A stretch of DNA of 23,759 nt from NCBI GenBank assembly GCA_030038885.1, contig JASHQY010000099.1, positions 1 through 23,759 of the forward strand. Direction: 5' to 3'. This DNA is from Thermoplasmata archaeon (GTDB taxonomy: Archaea > Thermoplasmatota > Thermoplasmata > Lutacidiplasmatales > UBA184). A program made the translations under genes and the position numbers. Below, in pieces: positions 6,526-13,955 of this stretch (positions are counted from its first letter, which is position 1; each line of letters begins with the position of its first letter). The notes beneath the pieces are model-generated. The model was not told the DNA's origin and did not search any database. It worked only from the letters and a program-made list of their open reading frames with translations.

Positions 6526-8268
6526 ATGAGCGGTCCCGAGCGCCGAAGCTTCGAGGTCGGGGCGTTCCTGCACCGGGCGGAAGCCCAGCTGCTCGAGCTC
6601 TCCCGCGAGTCCCAGCAGGCGGAGTGGGTCCACGCGACGTACATCACGGACGACACCGAGGCGGTCGCGGCCCGGGCCAGCGCGCGCGTCATCGGGGCGA
6701 CCGTCGCGCTCGCGAAGGAATCGACCCGGTTCGCCGGGGAGCACCTCTCGCCCGAGGCGTCGCGCAAGCTCACGCTCCTGCGCCTCGCGCTTCCGCTCAT
6801 CGCCCCGTCGGACCCCACCGAGTCCGAGGAGCTCACCGCGCTCGTCGCCGAGATGCAGAGCGTCTACTCGAAGGGCCGCCACGTTCCCCTCGGCGCGACG
6901 GAGGCGGTGGACCTGCAGGGCCTCTCGCGCCTCCTGCGGGAGAGCCGGGATCCGGCGGTCCTCGAGGACGCCTGGACGGGATGGCACCGGGTCGGCCGCG
7001 GGATCCGCACCGGTTTCACCCGCTACGTCGACCTCGCGAACCGGGGCGCGCGAGAGCTCGGCTTCGCCGACACGGGCGCGATGTGGCGATCGAAGTACGA
7101 CATGGGGGCGGACGAGTTCGCGGCCGAGGTCGACCGCCTCTGGCAGCAGGTGCGGCCCCTCTACCGCGCGCTGCACGCCTACGTGCGGCGCCGGCTCCGG
7201 GCGACCTACGGGGACGCGCTCGTTCCCTCCCACGGTCCGATCCCGGCGCATCTGCTCGGCAACATGTGGGCGCAATCATGGGAGGGGATCTACCCGCTGG
7301 TCGCTCCCGCGGAGATCCCGGACCGGTTCGACCTGACGCGCGCGCTCGTCGAGCGGAAGACCACGCCCGAGGAGATGGTGCGCCACGCGGAGCGGTTCTT
7401 CGAATCGCTCGGGTTCGCGCCGTTGCCGGCGACGTTCTGGCAGCGCTCGATGCTCACCCGCCCGCGCGACCGGGAGGTCGTCTGCCATGCGAGCGCCTGG
7501 GACGTCGATCTCGTGGACGATCTCCGGATCAAGATGTGCATCGAGATCACCGGCGAGGACTTCGGGGTGATCCACCACGAGCTGGGCCACAACTACTACC
7601 AGCGCGCGTACGCGGGCCAGCCGTACCTGTTCCGGGACAGCGCGCACGACGGCTTCCACGAGGCGGTCGGGGACACGATCGCGCTGTCGGTCACGCCGGA
7701 CTACCTCGGGCGGATCGGCCTCGCCGGGCCCGACGCGCGCTTCGCCGACGACATCGGCCTTCTGCTCGAGCGGGCGCTCGAGAAGATCGCGTTCCTTCCG
7801 TTCGGGCTCGCGGTCGACCGGTGGCGCTGGCGGGTCTTCTCGGGAGAGATCGGACCGAGCGAGTACACGCGCTCGTGGTGGGCGACGCGGCGCGAGTACC
7901 AGGGGGTCGCCCCCCCAACGGACCGCGGCGAGGAGGAGTTCGATCCCGGCGCGAAGTACCACGTGCCGGCGAACGTGCCGTACATGCGCTACTTCCTCGC
8001 CCACCTCCTGCAGTTCCAGTTCCACCGGGCGCTGGTCCGGGCCGCCGGGGTCCCGGGGCCGCTCCATCGCGCGTCGATCTACGGCTCGCGGGCGGCCGGC
8101 GACCGGCTCAAGGCGATGCTCGAGATGGGACAGAGCCGGGCGTGGCCGGACGCGCTCGAAGCGATCACGGGCGAGCGTCGGATGGACGCGGCCGGGATCC
8201 TCGAATACTTCGAGCCGCTGCGCCGCTGGCTCGACGAGCAGAACCGCGGGGCGCCGCTCGACTGGTGA
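6526..8268 (+). CDS. ACE-like peptidyl-dipeptidase, peptidase family M2
   Basis: Zinc metallopeptidase homologous to animal angiotensin-converting enzyme, expected to release dipeptides from peptide C-termini. The 580-residue protein matches one ACE catalytic domain in length. Visible landmarks are LLGNMWAQSW (243-252), zinc site HELGH (H351, E352, H355), third ligand E379 in GFHEAVGD with the exact ACE spacing of 24 residues, and KYHVPANVPYMRY (477-489). The last reproduces K511, H513, Y520, R522 and Y523 of human testis ACE as K477, H479, Y486, R488 and Y489. There is no signal peptide or membrane anchor, so it should be cytosolic. I chose ATG 6526 over ATG 6496, because the latter lies in a TATA-like box. 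It ends ~95 bases before the next gene. The family assignment is firm; its natural substrates are unknown. Confidence 0.95.
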   Translation: MSGPERRSFEVGAFLHRAEAQLLELSRESQQAEWVHATYITDDTEAVAARASARVIGATVALAKESTRFAGEHLSPEASRKLTLLRLALPLIAPSDPTESEELTALVAEMQSVYSKGRHVPLGATEAVDLQGLSRLLRESRDPAVLEDAWTGWHRVGRGIRTGFTRYVDLANRGARELGFADTGAMWRSKYDMGADEFAAEVDRLWQQVRPLYRALHAYVRRRLRATYGDALVPSHGPIPAHLLGNMWAQSWEGIYPLVAPAEIPDRFDLTRALVERKTTPEEMVRHAERFFESLGFAPLPATFWQRSMLTRPRDREVVCHASAWDVDLVDDLRIKMCIEITGEDFGVIHHELGHNYYQRAYAGQPYLFRDSAHDGFHEAVGDTIALSVTPDYLGRIGLAGPDARFADDIGLLLERALEKIAFLPFGLAVDRWRWRVFSGEIGPSEYTRSWWATRREYQGVAPPTDRGEEEFDPGAKYHVPANVPYMRYFLAHLLQFQFHRALVRAAGVPGPLHRASIYGSRAAGDRLKAMLEMGQSRAWPDALEAITGERRMDAAGILEYFEPLRRWLDEQNRGAPLDW

Positions 8269-8364
8269 GGACCGGCGGCGACCCCGAGGGTCCCCGCGCT
8301 CGGGGAGCCCGCGGCGCGCGGGACCACGTTCATATCCGCGGCGCGAATTGTCCCGGCGCCACCG

Positions 8365-8841
8365 ATGTTGCTGCACCCGGGCGAGAGCAAGCTGCGCAGC
8401 TCGTACGCGGTCCTCGAGGGGTACGGACCGTCGGCCTACCAGGGCCCCGGCGTTCTCTACCTCACGACCCACCGATTGCTGTTCGAATCCACGGTCTCCG
8501 CGGGGTTTGTCCAGGGGCTCGTCCGGGGGAAGGAGACCGTGACCGTGCTCGAGGCCCCGCTCACGCACGTCCGCAACGCCGTCGTGCGGAAGGGCCGCCT
8601 GGGCCGCCCGCGCCTCCAGCTCGAGCTGATCGCCGGCCGGCCGTCGTTCGACGTGCTCGATCCCGAGGCCTGGACGTCGGCGATCGCGACCGCCAAGCAC
8701 GCGATGCCGTCGGCGCCGAGCGGGGCGCCGGTCGCCTCGTACACGATCGAGCGGCAGGTCGTCAAGGTCCGGTGCCGGTACTGCGGCAGCCTCGGCAACG
8801 AGGTCGACGGTCGGTGCCCGACGTGCGGCGCCGCGCTGTGA
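8365..8841 (+). CDS. Possible PH/GRAM-like domain protein with C-terminal zinc ribbon
   Basis: A 158-residue protein. Residues ~1-110 look like a PH/GRAM-like domain: LLHPGESKLRSSY, then GPGVLYLTTHRLLFES, the phrase typical of such domains, then strands ending in FDVLDPEAWTSAIATA. The C-terminus is a single zinc ribbon with C137, C140, C151 and C154. No membrane segment is seen. The PH/GRAM call is from pattern and is uncertain; the zinc ribbon is clear. A TATA-like gttcatatcc (8329-8338) lies ~30 bases before the ATG. The gene is convergent with the winged-helix regulator, with 16 bases between stops. Function unknown; a membrane- or protein-binding adaptor is possible. Confidence 0.75.
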   Translation: MLLHPGESKLRSSYAVLEGYGPSAYQGPGVLYLTTHRLLFESTVSAGFVQGLVRGKETVTVLEAPLTHVRNAVVRKGRLGRPRLQLELIAGRPSFDVLDPEAWTSAIATAKHAMPSAPSGAPVASYTIERQVVKVRCRYCGSLGNEVDGRCPTCGAAL

Positions 8842-8857
8842 TCCGGTCGGGCGGCGC

Positions 8858-9469
8858 CTAGTTGTCCGACGGGGGGAACGATCCATCCCCGGGCACGGCC
8901 CGGAGGTAGGCGACCCCCTCGGCCGCCGGTGCCGGCCGCAGCATCCCGAGCGCGTGGCCCAGCAGCTCGTACGCGGCGTCCTCCGCCTCCGCGACGTCCT
9001 CGGGACCCGAGCCGTCCGGAGCGTAGACCCTCAGTTGCCCGTGCTGGATCCCGAGGAGAACGTAGCCCGAACCATCTCGCCGCGCCCAGGCGAGGAGCCG
9101 GTGCGTCGGGCGCTCGATGACCCCGACCCAGCGGAGCGTTCCGAACCAGCGACCGGAGAGCCGCCCCAGGATCGACTCGGGCGACGTGCCGGGGGGGATC
9201 CGCACGAGGGCGAGCGGCCGCGCTCGCGTTCCCATCGCGGAGTCGACCGACGGCGCGCGGGTCCGCGCACGGTAGCCGGCGTCGGTCCGCTCGACGAGCC
9301 CCTCGCGCTCGAGGCGACGCAGCGCGCGCGAGAGCGATTCCGGGTGCGCGCCCAGCACGCGCCGCAGCCCGTTGAACGCGATGCGACCCTGGAGCTCCTG
9401 CAGCGTGACCAGGACCCGATCGTCCAGGCGACCCGCGCCGGTGCTGTCGGGACCAACGTCGGGGCCCAT
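8858..9469 (-). CDS. Winged-helix transcription regulator
   Basis: Probable DNA-binding regulator of 203 residues. A winged helix-turn-helix occupies ~15-70 (DDRVLVTLQELQGRIAF, ALRRLEREGLVERTDAGYRA). The remainder is an alpha/beta domain with strands ALVRIPPG, TLRWVGVI, RLLAWARR and GYVLLGIQ, and a helical acidic stretch (~165-185). No close family is recognised. The start ATG at 9469 lies 25-31 bases downstream of its TATA box, so the transcript is leaderless. That TATA box lies inside a perfect inverted repeat (9486-9518), which suggests autorepression. The ~100 residues after the helix-turn-helix may sense a ligand. Confidence 0.8.
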   Translation of the reverse strand: MGPDVGPDSTGAGRLDDRVLVTLQELQGRIAFNGLRRVLGAHPESLSRALRRLEREGLVERTDAGYRARTRAPSVDSAMGTRARPLALVRIPPGTSPESILGRLSGRWFGTLRWVGVIERPTHRLLAWARRDGSGYVLLGIQHGQLRVYAPDGSGPEDVAEAEDAAYELLGHALGMLRPAPAAEGVAYLRAVPGDGSFPPSDN

Positions 9470-9485
9470 CGCGCTCGAAACCGGT

Positions 9486-9518
9486 CCCCTGAGATTTAAC
9501 GCGTCGCTAACTCAGGGG
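9486..9518. promoter_or_regulatory. Inverted-repeat operator enclosing the regulator's TATA box
   Basis: Two perfect 8-base arms, cccctgag (9486-9493) and ctcagggg (9511-9518), flank 17 bases that contain the TATA box gttaaat (minus strand, 9494-9500). Arm centres are 25 bases apart, a spacing a dimer could span. A protein bound here would block TBP/TFB loading for the winged-helix gene at 9469, so that gene's product is the obvious candidate. Confidence 0.55.
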
Positions 9519-9670
9519 CCACCAGCTGAGCGTTCCCGGCCCTCGAGATCGGCCCACCCGAGCGCCGGGGCCGGGACGCGAACGGGTGTGACCGGCCGTT
9601 CCGCGACCCGCTCAATATCCTCGACCGGGCGGTGGGGGGTTCGGAACCCATACGTTCCGGAGCAACGAAG

Positions 9671-9931
9671 ATGACGCACGGGAGCGAAGACGGCGAGCGC
9701 GGCGAGGAGTGGCCTCCCTACGGCCCCTGGGTCTGGACGGCGTACCGGGCCCACAACGAACTATTGCGCGAGAAGCTCAAGAAGCGGTTCGACGCCCAGG
9801 AGGGTCCCTGGCTGGACCAGGTCGCGGACGTCCTGGTCGAGATCGTCAACGCCCGCTGGGAGGGCGGCCGCAAGAAGGGCAAGGAGCTCGAGCGCCTCTA
9901 CGGAAAGCTCGGCGAGCTCCTCGAGGAGTGA
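9671..9931 (+). CDS. Small charged helical protein, unknown
   Basis: An 86-residue protein that I do not recognise. It is highly charged with an aromatic patch (EWPPYGPWVWTAYRAHNEL) followed by predicted amphipathic helices (LREKLKKRFDAQ, WLDQVADVLVEIVNARW, KKGKELERLYGKLGELLEE). It is cytosolic, with no cysteines. The start is ATG at 9671 after cggagcaacgaag. A TATA-like caatatcc (9612-9619) and a small hairpin gggtt-cgg-aaccc (9637-9649) lie upstream. It probably heads an operon with the tiny ORF at 9937 and the HtrA gene at 10034, and could be a partner or substrate of that protease. Confidence 0.65.
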   Translation: MTHGSEDGERGEEWPPYGPWVWTAYRAHNELLREKLKKRFDAQEGPWLDQVADVLVEIVNARWEGGRKKGKELERLYGKLGELLEE

Positions 9932-9936
9932 GCGCG

Positions 9937-10026
9937 ATGGGAGAACTCCCGATCCACGCGCCGATCCCGGCGTCCCCGCCGGTCGGCCCCGAGCCGTCGC
10001 TGCCCTGGCCCCCGCGGAGCCGGTGA
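9937..10026 (+). CDS. Possible 29-residue peptide
   Basis: A tiny ORF fills the gap between two co-directional genes, five bases after one stop and seven bases before the next start. The product is proline-rich (HAPIPASPPVGPEPSLPWPP) and predicted to be disordered. Support is only its position and tight packing. It may instead be a translational spacer for HtrA. Confidence 0.3.
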   Translation: MGELPIHAPIPASPPVGPEPSLPWPPRSR

Positions 10027-10033
10027 GGGATCG

Positions 10034-10996
10034 ATGGCGCTGACCGAGCTGGAGGGTCGAATTCCGTCCGCGGTCGAGACCGTCGCCCCCGGCGTCGCGT
10101 CGGTCGAGAGCCTGCGCCTGGTCCGTCGGAACCGTTGGGGCGGTCCGTTCGGCGCGCCGTCCGAGGCGTCGGCGTTCGTGATCGATCCGGCGGGCTACCT
10201 CGTGACGAACCAGCACGTCGTCGACGGGGCCGCGCGGCTGCGGGTCCGGCTCGCCGATGGGCGGGAGCTCGCGGGCGAGGTGGTCGGCGGGGACCCCGTG
10301 ACCGACCTCGCGCTCGTCAAGGTCGACGCGACCGGTCTCCCCGCGACCCGGCGGGGCCGCTCGGAGGAGCTGCGGGTCGGCCAGATCGTGCTCGCGATCG
10401 GGAACGCGCTCGGCCTGCCCGGCGGTCCGACGGTCTCGATGGGCGTCGTCAGCGCCCTCGGCCGCCCGCTGCCGGGATCGGACTTCGTGTTCGAGGGGCT
10501 GATCCAGACGGACGCGGCGATCAACCCCGGCAACAGCGGGGGACCGCTCGTCGACCTCTCCGGGGACGTCGTCGGGGTCAACACCGCGATGGTCCCGTTC
10601 GCCCAGGGCGTCGGGTTCGCGATCCCGATCCACGCGGTCGCGCGGATCGCGGACGAGCTCCGCGCGAAGGGCCGGGTCGTCCGCCCGTGGATGGGCGTCA
10701 CGGTCGCGGAGCTCCGCCCCGAGGTCGCCCTCCGCTACGGGCTCGAGGTCGGCTCGGGCCTCCTGGTCGGCGAGGTCGCGCCGCGCTCGCCGGCGCACAA
10801 GGCCGGGCTGAAGACCGGCGACGTGCTGACCCGGGTCGGTCCGGCCGAGGTGCGCAACGTGCGCGATCTCGTCGCGGCGCTGTCGAACTACCCGGTCGGC
10901 TCGGACGTGGAGATCGGCTATCGGCGCAAGGGCTCCGCGTACTCGACCAGCGTCCCGCTCGAGGAGAGCCCCGAGCTCTCGGCCGACGCCGGCTGA
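10034..10996 (+). CDS. HtrA/Deg-type serine protease with one PDZ domain, cytosolic
   Basis: Trypsin-like protease of the HtrA/DegP family (peptidase S1C), which degrades or chaperones misfolded proteins. The catalytic triad is complete: H61 (TNQHVVDGA), D91 (TDLALVKVD) and S168 (INPGNSGGPLVD). One PDZ domain covers ~225-310 (GLLVGEVAPRSPAHKAGLKT). The length is 320 residues. Unlike bacterial DegP it has no signal peptide or membrane anchor and starts directly with the protease fold. The usual GSGF motif before the first core strand reads ASAF here. It lies at the end of a likely operon with the small helical protein. The start ATG at 10034 follows a purine-rich gtgaggga. Confidence 0.92.
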   Translation: MALTELEGRIPSAVETVAPGVASVESLRLVRRNRWGGPFGAPSEASAFVIDPAGYLVTNQHVVDGAARLRVRLADGRELAGEVVGGDPVTDLALVKVDATGLPATRRGRSEELRVGQIVLAIGNALGLPGGPTVSMGVVSALGRPLPGSDFVFEGLIQTDAAINPGNSGGPLVDLSGDVVGVNTAMVPFAQGVGFAIPIHAVARIADELRAKGRVVRPWMGVTVAELRPEVALRYGLEVGSGLLVGEVAPRSPAHKAGLKTGDVLTRVGPAEVRNVRDLVAALSNYPVGSDVEIGYRRKGSAYSTSVPLEESPELSADAG

Positions 10997-11065
10997 GAAC
11001 CCCTTCCGTCCGGCCCGGGCGCGCGGCGCCCGGGCCCGAGAGTCCGCGGAGCGCTCCAACGCGTC

Positions 11066-11560
11066 GTGTATGAGCTAGAACGCCCTTCCCCCGGCCGGGC
11101 GAAGACCGTGGTCGTGGACTTCCGCATCAAGCGAGCGCCGGCGTACCGCGTCGCGTACCTCTCGTGGAAGGGCCCCTGGAACGAGCGGCGGATCCGAGCG
11201 CAGTTCGACCGCGTCGCGAAGTGGGCGAGGAAGCACCGGCTGCGCACGGGTTGCTGGGTCTTTCGGGAGCCCGGCGCGCGTACCTGGGAGGTCGCGATCG
11301 AGGTCCGAGGGACCGCGCGGCCGTCCGCGCCGATCCGCCTGCGCACCCTGCCCGCGTGCTCCGTCGCGAGCGTGGTCTTCGACCCGGACGTCGTCTCCCC
11401 CGCGGTGATCTACCACGGGGTCACCGACTGGCTCCGCTGGCGAAAGCGCGACCGGACGATCCGGTCGGTCGGGGCCTACCGCGAGCTGTACGACCGGGAC
11501 CCCTGGCGGGATCCCCGCGCGTGGGCCCGCACCGAGGTCCAGGTCGTCGTCCGCCGGTAG
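11066..11560 (+). CDS. GyrI-like small-molecule-binding domain protein
   Basis: A 164-residue protein resembling the GyrI-like/AraC effector-binding fold. Strands VVVDFRIKRAPAYRVAYLSW and GCWVFREP are followed later by a repeat-like half (PACSVASVVFDPDVVSP, then helix and TRTEVQVVVRR-like end strand). Many tryptophans and tyrosines fit a hydrophobic ligand pocket. There is no DNA-binding domain, so it may be a stand-alone ligand binder or hydrolase of the family. The GTG at 11066 is used here; the GTG at 11109 (VVVDFRIKR) is an equally good start. It is convergent with the membrane protein to the right, 25 bases between stops. Confidence 0.6.
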   Translation: MYELERPSPGRAKTVVVDFRIKRAPAYRVAYLSWKGPWNERRIRAQFDRVAKWARKHRLRTGCWVFREPGARTWEVAIEVRGTARPSAPIRLRTLPACSVASVVFDPDVVSPAVIYHGVTDWLRWRKRDRTIRSVGAYRELYDRDPWRDPRAWARTEVQVVVRR

Positions 11561-11585
11561 CGGGCCCACCGCGGGGGTCGGGGGA

Positions 11586-12317
11586 TCACCCCGTGGGTCC
11601 GAGACGCCGTGTCGTGCGGAGGCTGCCCGCGACCGCGAACGCCGGTCCGAAGAGCGCGAGCAGCGGAGAGAGGAGAACGAGGTAGGCGTCGTCGGGAACC
11701 GGGACGAACAGCGCGACGAACGGGATGAGCAGGATCGCGAGAAGGAGCCCGTAGAGGATCCCGCTCGCCGAGAAGAGGCCGGACCGGAACCGGCGGCCGG
11801 CGACGAACAGACCGATCATGATCCCGAGGCCGCCGAGCCACCCGAGCAGGAAGCCGACCAGGCCGGTGATCGCGCCCAGCGGCTTGCCGGACTCGAGGCA
11901 GGAGAGCGCGTGGGAGGGATGGCCCGCGACGCAGCCCAGCAGGCTGGTCGTGTCCCCCGCGATCAGGGCCGCGGCGACGAGCAGGGCGAGGAAGCCGATC
12001 GAACCGACGATGCAGAGGACCGACGCGACGTAGAACCGGGGGTCGACGCGGCGGAGGGCGGCGAAGCTCCGACGGTAGAAGAACAGCGAGAGGAACAGCG
12101 TGATCGCGCCCGCGAGCACGAGCACGCTGGCGCCTTCGACCAGCGTCGAGTTCAGGACGAAGAAGCCGCCCGGGTACTCCGCCGCGACGAAGAGGAAGAT
12201 CACGGGGAGGACGATCGCGAGGAACGCGCCCGCGAACCCGAGACCGGCGCCGATCCCGAGGCGCCCCGCCCCCTTGCGATCGAATTCCTGGGCCGGAACG
12301 GCGGTCGGGCGTGCCAC
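11586..12317 (-). CDS. Six-helix membrane protein, unknown
   Basis: Polytopic membrane protein of 243 residues with about six hydrophobic helices (~22-46, ~60-80, ~96-119, ~147-168, ~178-198, ~204-230). It has two short charged loops and an extracytosolic loop with two cysteines (SLLGCVAGHPSHALSCLESG). I do not recognise a family or a transport motif. It starts at GTG 12317. A TATA-like cttacata (minus strand, 12351-12358) lies 34-41 bases upstream. Confidence 0.7.
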   Translation of the reverse strand: MARPTAVPAQEFDRKGAGRLGIGAGLGFAGAFLAIVLPVIFLFVAAEYPGGFFVLNSTLVEGASVLVLAGAITLFLSLFFYRRSFAALRRVDPRFYVASVLCIVGSIGFLALLVAAALIAGDTTSLLGCVAGHPSHALSCLESGKPLGAITGLVGFLLGWLGGLGIMIGLFVAGRRFRSGLFSASGILYGLLLAILLIPFVALFVPVPDDAYLVLLSPLLALFGPAFAVAGSLRTTRRLGPTG

Positions 12318-12384
12318 GGAGGACCTGCGCTCGGCCGACGGCCGCCGGAGTATGTAAGCCCCCCGAGGCGGACGCGTCGATCGC

Positions 12385-13011
12385 TCACGCGCCCGTACGG
12401 TACTCGACGGCGGTGACGACCGCCCGCAGGACCGGCAGCCGCTCCCGCAGTGCCCGCACGATCCCGTCGAGGTCGCGCGGGGAGATCCACCCCCGCAGGT
12501 CGACCGTCACCGCATGCCCCCGCTCCCGATGCACCCGTCGGACCGAGAGATCCGCCCGGATCTTCGGGTGGCCCGAGAGCCGGACCGAGAACTCCCGCGC
12601 GGTCGCGAACGGGTGCCACTGGGGGCTCGCGAGCGCCCGGACGAGGTGCCCGACCGGCTCGGCGAGGCGCACGTGGGTGGGCTCGGGGAGCGGGAGCCAT
12701 CCTCCGGGCTGGACCTCCCAGTGGTCGACGCGGGAGAACCCCCGGCCGGAGAACGCGTGCACGGCCGCCGCGCTCAGGCGGAGCAGGTCGGCCGGTCCGA
12801 CGACCTCGCGTTCCCGGAGCAGCCGCTCGAACTGCCGCAGCAGCGGGACGTCGGGTTCGTCCAATCGCTCGTGCCGGAGGTCGATCTCGAGGTGGACGTG
12901 GCCGAACGGCCGGGGTCGACGCGGCCGGTGCTCGCCGCTCAGCGACGTCGGCCAGTCGAGGAACGAGGTCGGTCCCGTGAGGTCGGGTGCCGAGGAGGGC
13001 AGCGGAGTCAT
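12385..13011 (-). CDS. Soluble hypothetical protein
   Basis: A 208-residue protein of unknown family. It has alternating strands and helices, notably FGHVHLEIDLRHERLDEP near residue 40 and HAVTVDLRGWISPRDLDGIV near 170. It is rich in histidine, arginine and acidic residues, has no cysteine and no membrane segment. Histidines in GHVHLEIDLRHE and RVDHWEV could bind metal, but no known site is recognised. The ATG at 13011 lies ~32-39 bases after a ttaag-type TATA box. The gene is divergent from the methyltransferase at 13227 and lies just upstream of the membrane protein at 12317 on the same strand (67-base gap). Confidence 0.65.
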   Translation of the reverse strand: MTPLPSSAPDLTGPTSFLDWPTSLSGEHRPRRPRPFGHVHLEIDLRHERLDEPDVPLLRQFERLLREREVVGPADLLRLSAAAVHAFSGRGFSRVDHWEVQPGGWLPLPEPTHVRLAEPVGHLVRALASPQWHPFATAREFSVRLSGHPKIRADLSVRRVHRERGHAVTVDLRGWISPRDLDGIVRALRERLPVLRAVVTAVEYRTGA

Positions 13012-13042
13012 CGAGGCGGCGGCCGTCCACTCCCGGTCCGGT

Positions 13043-13050
13043 GTTAAGCT
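13043..13050 (-). promoter_or_regulatory. TATA box of the 12385-13011 gene
   Basis: Reads agcttaac on the minus strand, ~32-39 bases before ATG 13011. It is one of two ttaag-type elements in this divergent intergenic region. Confidence 0.5.
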
Positions 13051-13193
13051 CTTGCGCTGTCCGAGGGACCGGCGTCCGACCGCATCCGCTCCCGTACCCG
13101 GCCCGCCCCGCGCTCAGCCTCGGGGACGGTCGCTCCCCGCGGAACCCAGGGACCGCCCCTCCGCGCGTCCGACGACGTCGGGCGACCGGACCG

Positions 13194-13200
13194 GGTTAAG
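13194..13200 (+). promoter_or_regulatory. TATA box of the methyltransferase gene
   Basis: The sequence ggttaag lies 27-33 bases before ATG 13227 and implies a leaderless transcript. Confidence 0.55.
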
Positions 13201-13226
13201 ACCCGGGACCCCGTGCCGTCGACCCG

Positions 13227-13955
13227 ATGCACTTCTTCGACCGCGCGTACCTCGGCGCGCCTCCCTGGGAGATCGGCCACCCCCAGCCCGCGTTCGTGCG
13301 CCTCGAGGAGGCCGGCGAGATCGTCGGACGGGTGCTCGACGTCGGCTGCGGCACCGGCGAGCTCGCCCTCTATCTGGCCGGGAAGGGGCATCCGGTGTGG
13401 GGGGTGGACTTCGCACCGACCGCGATCGAGCGGGCGAGTTCGAAAGCACGGGCCCGGTCGCTCCCCGTGACGTTCCGGACGGCGAGCGCCCTCGAACTCG
13501 GCGCCCTCGGAGAGCGGTTCGACACGGTGACCGACTGCGGTCTGTTCCACACGTTCCTCGATCCGCACCGATCCCGCTACGCCGGGAGCGTGGCCCGCGC
13601 GCTGGTCCCCGGGGGCCGGCTCTTCGTGCTCTGCTTCAGCGAACACGAGCCCACGGACTGGGGGGGACCGCGGCGGGTCACCCAGCCGGAGATCCGCGCG
13701 ACGTTCCGGCCTCCGTGGAGCGTCCGGTGGATCCGCGAGGAGCGCTTCGAGACGCGCGATCCGAGCATCGGGGGCCGGGCGTGGCTCGCGGCGCTCGAAC
13801 TCGCGGACGGGCGGCGGGCGCCCCCTCCGAGCACGAACCCCCGGGCCGGGCGGTCCCTCCCGGCCCACCGGCGCGCTCGCGCTGCGTCGCCCACTTCCCG
13901 GGCGCGGGGCTGTCGACGCGCCCCTACACGGACTCGAGCAGCGACTCCCGCGTGA
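13227..13955 (+). CDS. Class I SAM-dependent methyltransferase
   Basis: Methyltransferase with a Rossmann fold. Motif I is VLDVGCGTGELALYL (~37-50), the acidic end of strand 2 is GVDFAP (D61), and later motifs include ERFDTVTDCGLFHTFLD (~97-112) and LVPGGRLFVLCFSE (~126-139). The opening FFDRAYLGAPPWEIGHPQPAF resembles thiopurine/halide-type and small-molecule methyltransferases. The core ends near residue 192 (AWLAALEL). A ~50-residue tail follows that is rich in arginine, proline and alanine, and its last 32 bases overlap the convergent gene at 13924. This hints at an extended or lost stop codon. Substrate unknown. Confidence 0.85.
   Translation: MHFFDRAYLGAPPWEIGHPQPAFVRLEEAGEIVGRVLDVGCGTGELALYLAGKGHPVWGVDFAPTAIERASSKARARSLPVTFRTASALELGALGERFDTVTDCGLFHTFLDPHRSRYAGSVARALVPGGRLFVLCFSEHEPTDWGGPRRVTQPEIRATFRPPWSVRWIREERFETRDPSIGGRAWLAALELADGRRAPPPSTNPRAGRSLPAHRRARAASPTSRARGCRRAPTRTRAATPA

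Noticed and set aside
5841..8861. Very long plus-strand open frame (about 1000 codons) over the M2 peptidase region
   Set aside because: It is the GC-rich shadow of the M2 gene in another frame: an arginine-, proline- and glycine-rich translation with no domain, whereas the M2 frame has full motifs.
7276..8886. Long minus-strand frame opposite the M2 gene and zinc-ribbon gene
   Set aside because: Antisense shadow in GC-rich DNA with an arginine- and aspartate-rich translation and no family features.
9631..9655. tRNA-like ggttcggaaccc element
   Set aside because: It is a short perfect hairpin without acceptor stem, anticodon arm or CCA-like context.
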